Positions 7,026-16,174 of a stretch of DNA of 64,000 nt are shown here, piece by piece; the stretch's first letter is position 1; each line of letters opens with the position of its first letter. The stretch is taken from contig JAKALP010000007.1 in NCBI GenBank assembly GCA_021824175.1, positions 62,001-126,000 on the forward strand, in the 5' to 3' direction. Both the position numbers and the translations under genes were made by a program. Below the pieces are notes generated by a model that ran no database searches, was not told the origin of the DNA, and saw only the letters and a program-made list of their open reading frames with translations. The stretch is from Deltaproteobacteria bacterium (GTDB lineage Bacteria > Desulfobacterota > Desulfobacteria > Desulfobacterales > Desulfosarcinaceae).

Positions 7026-9533
7026 TCATTGCTCTTCCGTCCGCGCGATGATCTCCGCCTGCTGCGAGGGCGAAAGGTCGGTAAAGTACGCGCAGTAGCC
7101 GGCAACCCGCACGACGAGATCCCGGTACTTCTCGGGGTTCTTCTGCGCCTCCAGCATGGTTTGTCTATTAAGGATATTGAACTGAATGTGCGCATGCTTC
7201 TGGCTGCTCCAGGCGCGGATCAGCTGCATGAGCCGCCGCGTTCCTTCCTCTCCGGCAACGTTGGCGGGCGACATCTTCATGTTGAGCAGGTCTTCGCGGT
7301 GTTCTTTGTAGATCTGGCAGGTCGCCCGGGCGATGGACTGCAGGGTCACCGTGGGCCCCTTGGTGTCGCAGCCGTGCGAGGGAACGATGCCGTCAGAAAG
7401 ATACTCCCCGGCCTTCCGGCCGTTCGGCGTGGCCATGGTCACCTTACCGGAGGGGTTGTGGAAGGTGATCGGAATGATGCGCATGTTGGCGCTCTGGCCA
7501 TGCGGCCTGGGATGCTTGTGCGCATACTCCATAACGGTGCGCTGGATGTGGTAACCGATGGTGTCCACCCACTCGATGCCGTTGCCGTACTTGGGGGCAT
7601 TAAGGCACATCTGGCGGACGGCTTCCTTGCCTTCCCAGTTGCACTCCAGGGCATCGAGGAGTTGGTCCCAGGTCAGTTTCTTCGTGTCGTAAATGAGATG
7701 TTTGATGGCAGCCAGGGAATCGATGCAGGTCGCGAACCCTCCGAGCCCATCAATACAGGAGGCATCCAGCGCCCCCGGTATGTAATCTGCGTGGGTGTGG
7801 AGGTCCCTACCGTGCTCCATGCACAGGTCATGCAGCGTGGAGGCCAGCGGAGCCGCGATATACTTGGACTTCATCCCGGCCGCGATGTAGTTCTGGATCA
7901 TGATGTGCTTGACGACGTTCTCGAGCTGCATCCTGTAGGCATTCCACACGTCGTTATATGTCTTGAAGTTCCTCGGGTCACCCGTCTTCAGGCCGAACTG
8001 TTCTTCGCCGTATATCTTCATTTTGCCGTCCCGGAGAGCCATCTCCATGACCGCGCCATAATTGATGCCGCCGTTGCCGGTCTTGTGGGTCTCGCGGTTG
8101 GGCAGGCGCGATTCCGAGCACCCCGACATGGCATAATCCAGCGCTTCCTTCTTCACGATCCCGTTGCTCATGAACCACGGCACCTCGAACTCGTCGTTGA
8201 TCAGTTTGGGCGAGCCCTTGCCGTCCTTGATGGTCTCGGCCACGGCATGCAGGAACCGGTCGGGAGTATTGGCGTGGATTCGGACCCCCAGCTCCGGGTA
8301 GCTGCTCCGAAGAGGCCGAGTTGATTCCAGGAGCACGTAAGAAAGCTCGTTCGTGGCGTCGAAACCGTCGGGGGTCTGGCCGCCGATGGTTACGGTTTCG
8401 TGGTGGGAGAATCCCTCGCGGCCCTTGGCCGCGGATGGTGACATCTGGGACTCAATGCTCTGCATGATGTTTAGCCAGAGGCACTGGAACAGCTCCTGCG
8501 CCCCTTCCGGCGTGAGCCGCCCTTCTTCGATGTCCTTCTTGTAGGTGGGATAGAGATACTGGTCCATCCGGCCCTGATTGACTTGCCCTCCCACCATCTC
8601 CTCCAAACGCGAAAAGAGCTGGGTGAACCACTGCGCCTGGAGGGCTTCCCGGAAGGTGCGTGCCGGATTCTCAGGCACCCATGCGCAGATGGCCGCGATC
8701 TCCTCCAGTTCCTTCTTGCGCCGGGCGTCCTTCGTCTTGGTTGCCATCTCGGTGGCCAGTTGCGAGTAGCGCTTCGCCAAGAGGCTCAGTGCGTCGCAGG
8801 TGATGATGGCTGCTTCATAGAAGGGCTTCCTGAAGGCCAGGTCGCGCGGGTCTTCCAGCGCGGCTAACTTTGCCTGGGCTTCCTCGCGCAGACCCTTACA
8901 GCCCCGCGTCAGCATCTTTTCAAAGTCGGGAACCCAGTTCTGGGAATGGCGCATGGTTGAAGTAGAAATGATCACGAACGAAAACTTGGTCCCGACATTC
9001 TCGGGGTCAGAACCCCAAAAGGCGTGTCGGGTTTCAGGAGGCAGGGCCTTGATGAAGTTAGGGGTAAAGTCTTTGCCCTTCCAATAAGGAAAAAGGACCT
9101 CATCAATGATCTTCTTGTCTTCGTCGGTCACGGTAACGGCATCCGGGGCTCCGGCCTCTTTGGCCTCAATGAAAGCCTTTGCGCCCTCTTGGATGATCGT
9201 GCCGTCAAGCTCCGGGTACACCAGCGAGTACCGTCCGAACCAGGTGCAGGGCCGGCCCACGATGAGTTCATCGTCGAAGATGGCGACGGATATGTTTTCA
9301 GCTATGTGTCGCAGGGCTTTGGCCCAGCGCCAGACCAGCGGCTGGCCCTCGGTGCCCTTGAACGACTCCGTGAAATAGACCGCCCGTTCCAGGGCCACGC
9401 GCGGCGGGCCAGAGGTACGGATTCCGTCGAACATCCTGAGAACCCGGTCGGTCGCGGTTCCATGCAATATTTTTTTGCCATCGGCGATGGCCTGTTCTTG
9501 TGCGGAAAGGGCCTGCGCGGTTTTACTCCCCAT
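7026..9533 (-). CDS. Glycyl radical enzyme of unassigned substrate (lyase/decarboxylase/dehydratase type)
   Basis: This is an 835-residue PFL-like glycyl radical enzyme. The radical loop near the C-terminus reads VRVAGYCAYF with the radical glycine at Gly812. The thiyl loop reads SGCSES, giving Cys472 and Glu474, the Cys-x-Glu arrangement of dehydratases, C-S lyases and arylacetate decarboxylases, not of benzylsuccinate synthase. The segment RHSQNWVPDFEK aligns by eye to the position where dehydratases have His before PDY; here it offers Arg195 and Asn199, recalling the Arg/Gln pair described for isethionate lyase. Arg684 occupies a second conserved position. The substrate is therefore unassigned. 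AAGGGAGG precedes the ATG. The gene heads an operon with aconitase X and is preceded by a repeat hairpin and regulators. Confidence 0.9.
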   Translation of the reverse strand: MGSKTAQALSAQEQAIADGKKILHGTATDRVLRMFDGIRTSGPPRVALERAVYFTESFKGTEGQPLVWRWAKALRHIAENISVAIFDDELIVGRPCTWFGRYSLVYPELDGTIIQEGAKAFIEAKEAGAPDAVTVTDEDKKIIDEVLFPYWKGKDFTPNFIKALPPETRHAFWGSDPENVGTKFSFVIISTSTMRHSQNWVPDFEKMLTRGCKGLREEAQAKLAALEDPRDLAFRKPFYEAAIITCDALSLLAKRYSQLATEMATKTKDARRKKELEEIAAICAWVPENPARTFREALQAQWFTQLFSRLEEMVGGQVNQGRMDQYLYPTYKKDIEEGRLTPEGAQELFQCLWLNIMQSIESQMSPSAAKGREGFSHHETVTIGGQTPDGFDATNELSYVLLESTRPLRSSYPELGVRIHANTPDRFLHAVAETIKDGKGSPKLINDEFEVPWFMSNGIVKKEALDYAMSGCSESRLPNRETHKTGNGGINYGAVMEMALRDGKMKIYGEEQFGLKTGDPRNFKTYNDVWNAYRMQLENVVKHIMIQNYIAAGMKSKYIAAPLASTLHDLCMEHGRDLHTHADYIPGALDASCIDGLGGFATCIDSLAAIKHLIYDTKKLTWDQLLDALECNWEGKEAVRQMCLNAPKYGNGIEWVDTIGYHIQRTVMEYAHKHPRPHGQSANMRIIPITFHNPSGKVTMATPNGRKAGEYLSDGIVPSHGCDTKGPTVTLQSIARATCQIYKEHREDLLNMKMSPANVAGEEGTRRLMQLIRAWSSQKHAHIQFNILNRQTMLEAQKNPEKYRDLVVRVAGYCAYFTDLSPSQQAEIIARTEEQ

Positions 9534-9557
9534 AGTACTACCTCCCTTCTTTATTTC

Positions 9558-9759
9558 GAGGTAATTTCAAAACGTCCCCTCCCCGCTAAAGATCAACGGG
9601 ATCTGCGACGGGCTTTCCAATATCGGCGTTGGGGCGAGGTGGCCAATCCTCGAAATACTACATGTATGTCTGCGGTTGGCCGCCTCACCCCGCCTTGATC
9701 TTGAACCCGATTGACGAAGATCCCGAGCTCCTTATCGGGGAACATTTTGAAATCACCTC
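9558..9759 (-). repeat. Dispersed hairpin element, copy A (in the GRE leader)
   Basis: This 202-bp inverted-repeat element is one of three copies; the others are at 20171-20318 and 40411-40549. Its outer ends are GAGGTAATTTCAAAACGT and, inverted, AACATTTTGAAATCACCTC. The inner stem pairs 9636-9646 with 9676-9686 (one G-T pair) around a 29-nt loop at 9647-9675, which on the minus strand begins CCGCAGACATACA and ends TATTTCGAGGA. It lies 24 nt upstream of the GRE start codon and would be transcribed into the leader RNA of that gene. Confidence 0.85.
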
Positions 9760-9779
9760 TATCGTAAAATTGTTCCAAA

Positions 9780-10199
9780 TCAGATGTCCGCTCCCGGCAC
9801 CCCGCTCATATCCGGAGAAATGTATTTGCGGCCCTGGAGTACTTCGCGCAAGGCCGGAATCAAATCGATCACTGTTCTGCGCTTCAACACGAAGCCTTCG
9901 ACGCCTGCCGCCATCGTATCGTCGATGACGGATGGTTCATCATGGAGGCTCAGGATAATGATTTTCATTTCAGGAAAATCTCTCTTCAGCGCCCATGCGA
10001 TGTTTGTTTCTCCCGCGCTTGGAAGCGCCAGATCAACCACCACCACATCGGGATTGAAGTTCTGGAGGGCATCGTAGAGCGAGCCCTCATCGGCCACCAT
10101 CAAAACCGTGTTGACCTCATTTTCAAGCAGACGGCATATCCCCCCCAGCAGGGTTGAATGTTTATCGGCGAGAAGGACACGGCCTTGTTGCATCATCAT
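9780..10199 (-). CDS. Receiver-only response regulator
   Basis: The 139-residue protein is a single CheY-like receiver with no output domain. The phospho-acceptor Asp is in VVVVDLALPS and the conserved Lys in GFVLKRR. The usual acidic pair near the start (ADDH in relatives) reads ADKH, so one metal-binding acid has become Lys and phosphorylation may be impaired or altered. It lies between the full-length regulator gene (255 nt upstream) and the GRE (separated by repeat copy A). It resembles the receiver half of the neighbouring NarL-type regulator, so it may be a duplicated and truncated regulator, perhaps a phosphate sink or a titrating partner. The ribosome-binding site is weak (AAGTGAAAA). 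Confidence 0.8.
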   Translation of the reverse strand: MMMQQGRVLLADKHSTLLGGICRLLENEVNTVLMVADEGSLYDALQNFNPDVVVVDLALPSAGETNIAWALKRDFPEMKIIILSLHDEPSVIDDTMAAGVEGFVLKRRTVIDLIPALREVLQGRKYISPDMSGVPGADI

Positions 10200-10454
10200 T
10201 TTTCACTTTTTTTGGATGCTTTTTCGCAAAGTGCGTCTAAAAGCGCTTCGGGAAATGTTTCAGGGGAGATAATCAACTTTGCCCTGGAGGATCATGGCCG
10301 CCAAGGTCATTGAGAGCTCAACATCGGTGCAAGCCGCGCCAATCGAACTCTCGTGCTTTATAGATCAGGCTATAGAAGGAGGGACCATAATACAACTAGG
10401 AGAATTACTGGTTAGGGTGAGAAAATTTACTGGTCTTGGAGGCAATCTGGAGCA

Positions 10455-11096
10455 TTACACGGAGATAATGCCGTGTTTGATGGCATACTGGATCAATGCG
10501 ATACTGGTTTTAATATTGAGTTGCTCCATCATCTTGTATTTGTGAAATTCAACGGTCTTTGTTGAAATATCCAAAACGGACGCGATTTGCTTGGCGGACT
10601 TGCCTTCGGCCATGAGCTGTAAAACCTCCCGCTGTCGCGGGCTTATCTTTTTCAAAAGCATCTTTTCCGGTGAATCCCCTTGCTGATAGGCGTGGATGAG
10701 GTCTCCGGCAATTAGGGGTGTCACATACGTTTTTCCTTTTACTGCTTCATGGATCGCCGTAACCAGCTCGGATGGGGCCGAGTGTTTCAAGACAAAGCCT
10801 GATGCGCCCGCCTCAAAGGCGCTCGCCGCATAGGTTGCGTCCGGGTGCATGGTCAGGAACACGATCTTGATGTTTGGGTCGACTGTTTTGATCCGCCGGG
10901 CAGCTTCAATACCGCTGAGCTGTGGCATCGAGATATCCGCCACGATTACATCCGGATGCAGTGCAACCGCCTGATTCACGAGCTCCTGTCCATCCTGCGC
11001 ACTGCCGACAATATCAAACTCGTCCTTGAGCAGGCTTTTCAACCCCTCGAGCACGACTTGATGGTCATCCGCCAATAGAACTCGTGTTCTTTTCAT
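10455..11096 (-). CDS. NarL/FixJ-type response regulator (LuxR HTH)
   Basis: The 213-residue protein has a receiver domain (LLADDHQVVL; phospho-Asp in VIVADISMP; Lys in GFVLKHS) and a C-terminal LuxR-type helix-turn-helix. The latter starts at ISPRQREVLQLMAEGKSAKQIA and ends in KTSIALIQYAIKHGI. Its start overlaps the stop of the sensor kinase gene by 4 nt (ATGA), so the two form a classical pair. Since they lie directly upstream of the GRE operon on the same strand, the regulator most likely controls that operon in response to the sensor's periplasmic ligand. Confidence 0.92.
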   Translation of the reverse strand: MKRTRVLLADDHQVVLEGLKSLLKDEFDIVGSAQDGQELVNQAVALHPDVIVADISMPQLSGIEAARRIKTVDPNIKIVFLTMHPDATYAASAFEAGASGFVLKHSAPSELVTAIHEAVKGKTYVTPLIAGDLIHAYQQGDSPEKMLLKKISPRQREVLQLMAEGKSAKQIASVLDISTKTVEFHKYKMMEQLNIKTSIALIQYAIKHGIISV

Positions 11097-13399
11097 TCCC
11101 CCTCCCGCGTAAAAGGCACCCTGAGAGTGATCACTGTTCCTTTATCCGGCTGGGACGCAATGGAAAGATCCCCAGCGATCATTCTTGCTCGTTCGCGCAT
11201 GCTCGATAGTCCCAGACCTGGTTTTTTCCTTACTTGCGCCGGCTCGAACCCAATGCCATCGTCCTCAACCGTCAACAAGAGGTCATGATCGACGCCCTTT
11301 ATGCCAACAGTAATGTGCTCCGCGCAGGCATGTTTGGAAATGTTGCTGAGTCCCTCCTGGACGATTCGGTAAACCGCCAGCGAAATATCCTTAGGTATAG
11401 CCGCCGGGATGTTTTCATGGCTAAAGACGATTTCAATCCCTTCCCGCCTCGAAACGTTCATGCACTCCGCTTCGACCGCCTTGTTCAACCCCAGATCGTC
11501 CAGGATGGAGGGGTGCAACTGGCGTGAGAGGCGATGGATGTCTTGGGAGATTTTAATGATATTGGTTTTCATCTCACGCAACTGCGCCTGAACAGGGGCC
11601 GGCCGGTCCATCAATTGCTTCTCGAGTTCTCCCACATCAATGGCAAAAACCGCCAAGCGTTGCACCAAATCATCATGAAGCTCGCGGGCCAAGCGCCGCC
11701 GTTCTTCTTCCTGATTATGAATCAATCGCCCGGTGAGCGTCCTGAGATCATTTTCATTCTGACGCAGAATCCTCTCATTTTCGCGGGTGGCCTGCTCCCA
11801 CCGCTTGCGTTCGGTGATCTCTTCCACGAATCCCGAATAACGCGGCGTTTTCCCATCCGGGCCGCACACCCTGCGGGCGCTGATCGATGCCCAAATTTTT
11901 GCTCCATCCCGCCGCAACAATTCGCACTCGAAATCAAACACAACATCCTGCTTTTCAATCAAACTCACAAATTCTTCACGATTATCCTGGCCCGCGGGCA
12001 ACAGGCTCCACCAGTCTCTGATATTTGAGATAAACTCGGCGGGCGAAGCATATCCCAAGATCTTCGTCAGAGCGGGGTTAATCGTCAGGGGTTGCCCCAG
12101 CGGCGAGATTTCAAAGATACCCTCTATGGCACCTTCGAAAATGTTTCGGTACTTTTCTTCCGTTTTCCTGAGTGACACCTCAGCCGACTTCTTCCGGCGT
12201 CTCTGGACGAGAAGAAAAATAATCAGAGCGCTTTCCACCAGGCAGAAGGCCATTATCCCGATGATGTGATACTTGAAGTCCCAAAGCGTGAACTCCTTAT
12301 TTTGGATGATGCTCCCCTGGGGCAAAGCGCTTTGGCTCAGGTTCCAACGCTTGAGCTGCCGCCAGTCGAACATCGGCACGGGCGATATCTTCAGGATTTT
12401 GGAGGCATCCCCCGGCGGCTGATTGCCTTTGAGGAAATCCAGGGCGAGTTCCCCCGCCTTTGCGCCGACATGCTCGGGATCGAGGAGCGTGCCTCCCACA
12501 ATCCCGTATCCCATACCGGTGTCGACAATCCCAAAGATTGGCGCCGCGCAGACTTGGCTCAACCTTTGGGCCACGATCGGGATTCTGAAATTTTCCCCGT
12601 TAACATCCCGAACAAGGACCAGGAGAAGAAGAATAGAGTCGGGTGGCACGCTGGAGGCAGTAGCCAATATATCTTCGAAGGGCAAGTTGCTCAGGTAGTG
12701 AAATTCAAGCCGGGTCTCCCATTTTTTTAAATCGCGACGGGCCTGCGCTTCGATCCGTTGGTCAATTTCGTGGACGCCGCTCACGACATAGACGCGTTTT
12801 GCGCCGGGAACCAAGCCCAGCGCAATCTCAAGGGTTCCCGTGATATCGAGGGTGGCGGTATGCTGGACGATGGTGCGGTCCGCATTCGGCAACTCTAGGC
12901 TTTTTTGCAGGTACAGGGCGATGATGGGAACATGGGGAAAGATATCCGCGCAATCTGCCAACACGAACGCCAAGGCTTCCGGGTACATGGTGATGATCAC
13001 ATCGACCTTTCGATGGCCGTACTGCAAGCGCAATTTTTCGACCAGCGCTTGCCTGTACTCGATACCAGGGTTCAAGATGATGTTAAGGGATTCGAAAAAC
13101 TGGTTGAGCTCGGATATCCCGCCGGACTCCAGCGTCGTTGCGAGTCCTTTGTCGGTTTTTAGGAAAAGAGGCGCATTGGCTTCGCCGGAGTGCATCACCA
13201 GGACATTCTTCCCGGTCAGATCAACCTGAGCCTGGGCCTGGGCAAAGGCCGGGCCGGCACCAGGCCCGAAGGCGAGCAGGAGGAAAAAGCATAACGCATA
13301 ATATACCGTGATCCATCCGATTCGGCGGGGTAATGGCACTTCTAATTTCGGCACACGGCTCAAATTATAATCCTCATAGAAATCAGAACCTGAAAACAA
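11093..13399 (-). CDS. Sensor histidine kinase with periplasmic ABC-type binding domain, PAS and HisKA_3
   Basis: This is a 768-residue membrane sensor. An N-terminal membrane segment or signal (about 28-52) is followed by a periplasmic domain of the ABC substrate-binding type (about 62-350, starting NVLVMHSGE). Then come a second membrane helix (IIGIMAFCLVESALIIFLL), a PAS domain (YRNIFEGAIEGIFEI) and a NarL-family dimerisation/phospho-acceptor helix with His in RELHDDLVQRL. The C-terminal ATPase domain has DDGIGFEP and GLGLSSMRERA. Such binding domains sense a small solute directly. A TTG at 13399 preceded by AGGAG at 10-nt spacing is the best start, though GTG codons further in are possible. 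It is coupled to the downstream regulator and probably detects the substrate of the GRE pathway. Confidence 0.9.
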   Translation of the reverse strand: MFSGSDFYEDYNLSRVPKLEVPLPRRIGWITVYYALCFFLLLAFGPGAGPAFAQAQAQVDLTGKNVLVMHSGEANAPLFLKTDKGLATTLESGGISELNQFFESLNIILNPGIEYRQALVEKLRLQYGHRKVDVIITMYPEALAFVLADCADIFPHVPIIALYLQKSLELPNADRTIVQHTATLDITGTLEIALGLVPGAKRVYVVSGVHEIDQRIEAQARRDLKKWETRLEFHYLSNLPFEDILATASSVPPDSILLLLVLVRDVNGENFRIPIVAQRLSQVCAAPIFGIVDTGMGYGIVGGTLLDPEHVGAKAGELALDFLKGNQPPGDASKILKISPVPMFDWRQLKRWNLSQSALPQGSIIQNKEFTLWDFKYHIIGIMAFCLVESALIIFLLVQRRRKKSAEVSLRKTEEKYRNIFEGAIEGIFEISPLGQPLTINPALTKILGYASPAEFISNIRDWWSLLPAGQDNREEFVSLIEKQDVVFDFECELLRRDGAKIWASISARRVCGPDGKTPRYSGFVEEITERKRWEQATRENERILRQNENDLRTLTGRLIHNQEEERRRLARELHDDLVQRLAVFAIDVGELEKQLMDRPAPVQAQLREMKTNIIKISQDIHRLSRQLHPSILDDLGLNKAVEAECMNVSRREGIEIVFSHENIPAAIPKDISLAVYRIVQEGLSNISKHACAEHITVGIKGVDHDLLLTVEDDGIGFEPAQVRKKPGLGLSSMRERARMIAGDLSIASQPDKGTVITLRVPFTREGE

Positions 13400-13833
13400 T
13401 TCCGGAGCGCTCCTCGTATATACCCTATAACCTGCGCCACAGAGTTCTTAGGCGGTACGATTCGAGAATGTGCACCTTTACTCCCGTAAATGTCAAACTC
13501 TTGTGACCCCCCGGCAAAACTGGGGGGTTTGCCCGATTGCGATCAAAAGCGCTGGCGCCACGCTGGATGTCCCTCCGGCGGCCTGCGCGGTTGCTCAATT
13601 CGATCTCTCCAGGACAGGCCCCGGCATGGCGATTTCGATTCAGATTCTTCCGGCATACTTCTAAAAACGATGGCCCCGGCGGACCATGATATTGGTATGG
13701 ACACGCCCCCCCAGGTGTGATTAAAAGATGGCTCGGTTGGCGGCCGGTTATTGAATGCTTGGGGCGCGGGGAAGCGCGCCGTTGAGCCAATTCATATCTT
13801 CAATATATTCAATTCGATAAGAGGAGGAGAAGG
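13400..13833. promoter_or_regulatory. Divergent intergenic region
   Basis: This 434-bp region separates the minus-strand sensor operon from the plus-strand beta-oxidation gene, so it must hold both promoters. I see a 10-bp palindrome GGAGCGCTCC at 13404-13413 overlapping the sensor's ribosome-binding site, and a CCCCCC/GGGGGG hairpin at 13507-13527 followed by TTT. No convincing coding frame or standard promoter boxes could be fixed by eye. Confidence 0.4.
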
Positions 13834-15909
13834 ATGACAGCAATCACTGAAGCCGTATCGTTGGAAAAAGAGGGCGAGATCGGGATGTTGTGGATCGACA
13901 ACCCGCCGGTCAATGCCCTTGGCTACCCGGTGCGCAAAGGCATGCAGGACGGCATTACCATGGCCATGAAGGATAACGGCATCAAGGCCGTCGTGGTGAT
14001 CTGCAAGGGACGCACCTTTTGCGCGGGGGCGGATATCCGCGAATTCGGCAAACCGCCCAAGGAACCCCATCTGCCCGACGTGCTCACCACCTTTGACCAA
14101 TGCACCAAGCCCATCATCGCGGCCGTACATGGCACGGCCTTTGGCGGCGGCCTGGAAACAGCTCTGAGCTCGCACTTCCGCGTGGCCGTGGCCTCGGCCC
14201 AATTCGGCCTGCCCGAAGTCAAACTGGGCCTGCTGCCGGGCGCGGGCGGCACCCAGCGCCTGCCACGCCTCATCGGCCCGGAAAAAGCCCTGCCCATGAT
14301 CGCCACCGGCAATCCCATCGGTGCGGCCCAGGCCCTGAAGGAAGGGGTCATTGACGAGATCATTGACGGCGATCTGGCCAAAGGCGCCGTGGCTTTTGCC
14401 AAAAAAGTGCTGGCCGAGAAGCGCCCCATGCGCAAGGTCAGCGCCCTGACCGACAAGATCAGCGGCGTCAAGCCCGAGATCTTCGCCAATTACCGCAAAG
14501 AACTGAACAAGAGCGCCCGGGGCTTTGAAGCGCCCGAAGCGTGTGTCAAAGCCGTGGAAGCGGCCGTCGGCAAACCCTTTGCCGAAGGGCTCAAATACGA
14601 GCGCGAGCTGTTCACCCAGTTGATGATGGGCTCCCAATCCGCGGCCCAGCGCTATTACTTCTTTGCCGAGCGCGAAGTGGCCAAGATTCCCGATATCCCG
14701 GCCGATGCGCCGCTCATCGACATCAAGAAGGTGGGCATCATCGGCGCCGGCACTATGGGCGGCGGCATCACCATGAACTTTGTCAATGCCGGCATCCCGG
14801 TTACCCTGGTGGAAGTAAAGCAGGAGTTCCTGGATCGCGGCCTGGGCGTGATCAAGAAGAATTACGACATCACGGCCTCCAAGGGCAAAATGACGGCCGA
14901 CGATGTGACCAAGCGCATGGGCCTGATCAAAGGCACCACCCAGATGGAAGATTTGAAGGATGTGGATCTGGTGATCGAAGCAGTCTTCGAAAACATGGAT
15001 CTGAAAAAAGAGATCTTCCGCAAGCTCGATGCCATCTGCAAACCGGGCGCCATTCTGGCCACCAATACTTCTTATCTCAACGTGGATGAAATCGCGGCCC
15101 AGACCAAGCGCCCCGAGTATGTGGTGGGCCTGCACTTCTTCAGCCCGGCCAACGTGATGCGCCTGCTGGAAGTGGTGCGCGGCGCCAAGACCGCCATTCC
15201 GGTGCTGGCCACCGCCATGGCCGTTGCCAAGAAGATCAAGAAGATCGCCGTTATGGTGGGCGTGTGCTTCGGCTTTGCCGGCAACCGCATGTTCGCCCAG
15301 CGCAAGCGCGAGGTGGACAAGCTGATTCTGGAAGGTGCCTCGCCGGCCCAGGTGGACAAAGTGATCTACGACTTCGGCTTCCCCATGGGCCCGGTGGCAT
15401 TGCTGGATTTGATCGGCATTGACCTGGGCTGGAGCAAAGATAACTCCAAGGGCCGCACCATGCAGGAAGTGCTGTGCGAAGCCGGCCGCTTCGGCATCAA
15501 GAACGGCAAGGGCTACTACAACTACGCCGAAGGCAGCCGCGCGCCCAAGCCCGCGCCCGAGGTGGACGCCATGATCAAGGAGTTTGCCGCCAAGAAAGGC
15601 TTCAAGCCCCGGGCGATCTCCGACGAAGAGATCATCCAGCGCTGCATCTACCCCATTATCAATGAAGGCGCCAAAATTCTGGAAGAGAAGATCGCGGTGC
15701 GGCCCAGCGATCTGGATGTGATCTGGGTCAACGGCTACGGCTGGCCGGTCTACCGCGGCGGCCCCATGTTTTACGCCGACCTGGTGGGTCTGGACAAGAT
15801 CCTGGCCGTGATGAAGAAGTTCCAGGCCGACCTGGGCGATGACTTCAAACCAGCGCCGTTGCTGGAAAAGCTGGTCAAGGAAGGCAAGAAGTTTGCTTCG
15901 TTGAATTAG
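13834..15909 (+). CDS. Fused enoyl-CoA hydratase / 3-hydroxyacyl-CoA dehydrogenase
   Basis: This 691-residue bifunctional beta-oxidation enzyme has an N-terminal crotonase domain ([10 protein letters not shown]; oxyanion and catalytic segment [28 protein letters not shown]). An NAD-binding 3-hydroxyacyl-CoA dehydrogenase domain starts near residue 298 ([12 protein letters not shown]), and two C-terminal dehydrogenase repeats follow ([22 protein letters not shown]). It would hydrate enoyl-CoA and oxidise the resulting 3-hydroxyacyl-CoA in the cytoplasm. It is slightly shorter than FadB (729). A very strong ribosome-binding site (AGGAGGAGAAGG) precedes the ATG. The gene stands alone, divergent from the GRE regulatory operon and followed by repeat-rich DNA, so no thiolase partner is visible nearby. 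Confidence 0.93.
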   Translation: MTAITEAVSLEKEGEIGMLWIDNPPVNALGYPVRKGMQDGITMAMKDNGIKAVVVICKGRTFCAGADIREFGKPPKEPHLPDVLTTFDQCTKPIIAAVHGTAFGGGLETALSSHFRVAVASAQFGLPEVKLGLLPGAGGTQRLPRLIGPEKALPMIATGNPIGAAQALKEGVIDEIIDGDLAKGAVAFAKKVLAEKRPMRKVSALTDKISGVKPEIFANYRKELNKSARGFEAPEACVKAVEAAVGKPFAEGLKYERELFTQLMMGSQSAAQRYYFFAEREVAKIPDIPADAPLIDIKKVGIIGAGTMGGGITMNFVNAGIPVTLVEVKQEFLDRGLGVIKKNYDITASKGKMTADDVTKRMGLIKGTTQMEDLKDVDLVIEAVFENMDLKKEIFRKLDAICKPGAILATNTSYLNVDEIAAQTKRPEYVVGLHFFSPANVMRLLEVVRGAKTAIPVLATAMAVAKKIKKIAVMVGVCFGFAGNRMFAQRKREVDKLILEGASPAQVDKVIYDFGFPMGPVALLDLIGIDLGWSKDNSKGRTMQEVLCEAGRFGIKNGKGYYNYAEGSRAPKPAPEVDAMIKEFAAKKGFKPRAISDEEIIQRCIYPIINEGAKILEEKIAVRPSDLDVIWVNGYGWPVYRGGPMFYADLVGLDKILAVMKKFQADLGDDFKPAPLLEKLVKEGKKFASLN

Positions 15910-16062
15910 GTCGCTAGGCTGAAGACCGATGGCTGAAGGCCCAATGGTGCGCAGAGCGCACCCTACCGAAGGCTGCGGCAAACTGGCCTTCTGAGGGTAG
16001 GGTGCAGTTCATGCACCGAATGATACGCGAAGCGCATCCTACTGATAGTTAAGAGTTATTCG

Positions 16063-16130
16063 CCCATCCGTGCCATCCGTGTAATCCGTGGTAAAAATTG
16101 ACCACGGATTACACGGATGGCACGGATGGG
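16063..16130. repeat. Perfect 30-bp inverted repeat, ATCCGTG family copy 1
   Basis: Two perfect 30-nt arms (beginning CCCATCCGTGCCATCCGTGT) flank an 8-nt loop. Related, less perfect palindromes occur at 19815-19880 and 40328-40395. It lies in a 376-bp gap that holds no gene but several distinct repeats. The DNA just before it (15950-16040) also has short GGGTGC/GCACC-type repeats. Confidence 0.85.
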
Positions 16131-16169
16131 TTCACCTCGTTCCCTCGCTCTGCGTGAGAACGAGGTGAA
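16131..16169. repeat. Inverted repeat of the CTCGTTC...GAACGAG type
   Basis: TTCACCTCGTTC and its exact complement flank a 15-nt spacer (cctcgctctgcgtga). It follows the preceding 30-bp inverted repeat directly. This resembles small intergenic palindromes seen in many Gram-negative genomes. No function is assigned. Confidence 0.7.
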
Positions 16170-16174
16170 AAATA

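Noticed and set aside
7026-9533. Benzylsuccinate or alkylsuccinate synthase
   Set aside because: The thiyl loop has Cys-Ser-Glu, not the arrangement of hydrocarbon-adding GREs, and none of the small Bss/Ass subunit genes is present.
9593-9778. Short frames inside repeat copy A, and similar ones inside copies B and C
   Set aside because: The frames follow from the repeat sequence and are not conserved between copies, since the arms differ.
13425-13790. 121-codon frame in the divergent intergenic region
   Set aside because: No ribosome-binding site, Arg/Pro-rich composition, and overlap with the expected promoter region.
13792-15981. 729-codon minus-strand frame opposite the beta-oxidation fusion gene
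   Set aside because: Its composition is typical of an antisense shadow (His/Gly/Gln-rich low-complexity) and the plus strand encodes a complete crotonase/dehydrogenase.
16063-16130. CRISPR array
   Set aside because: The repeats are palindromes with no regularly spaced direct repeats and spacers, and no cas genes are in the window.
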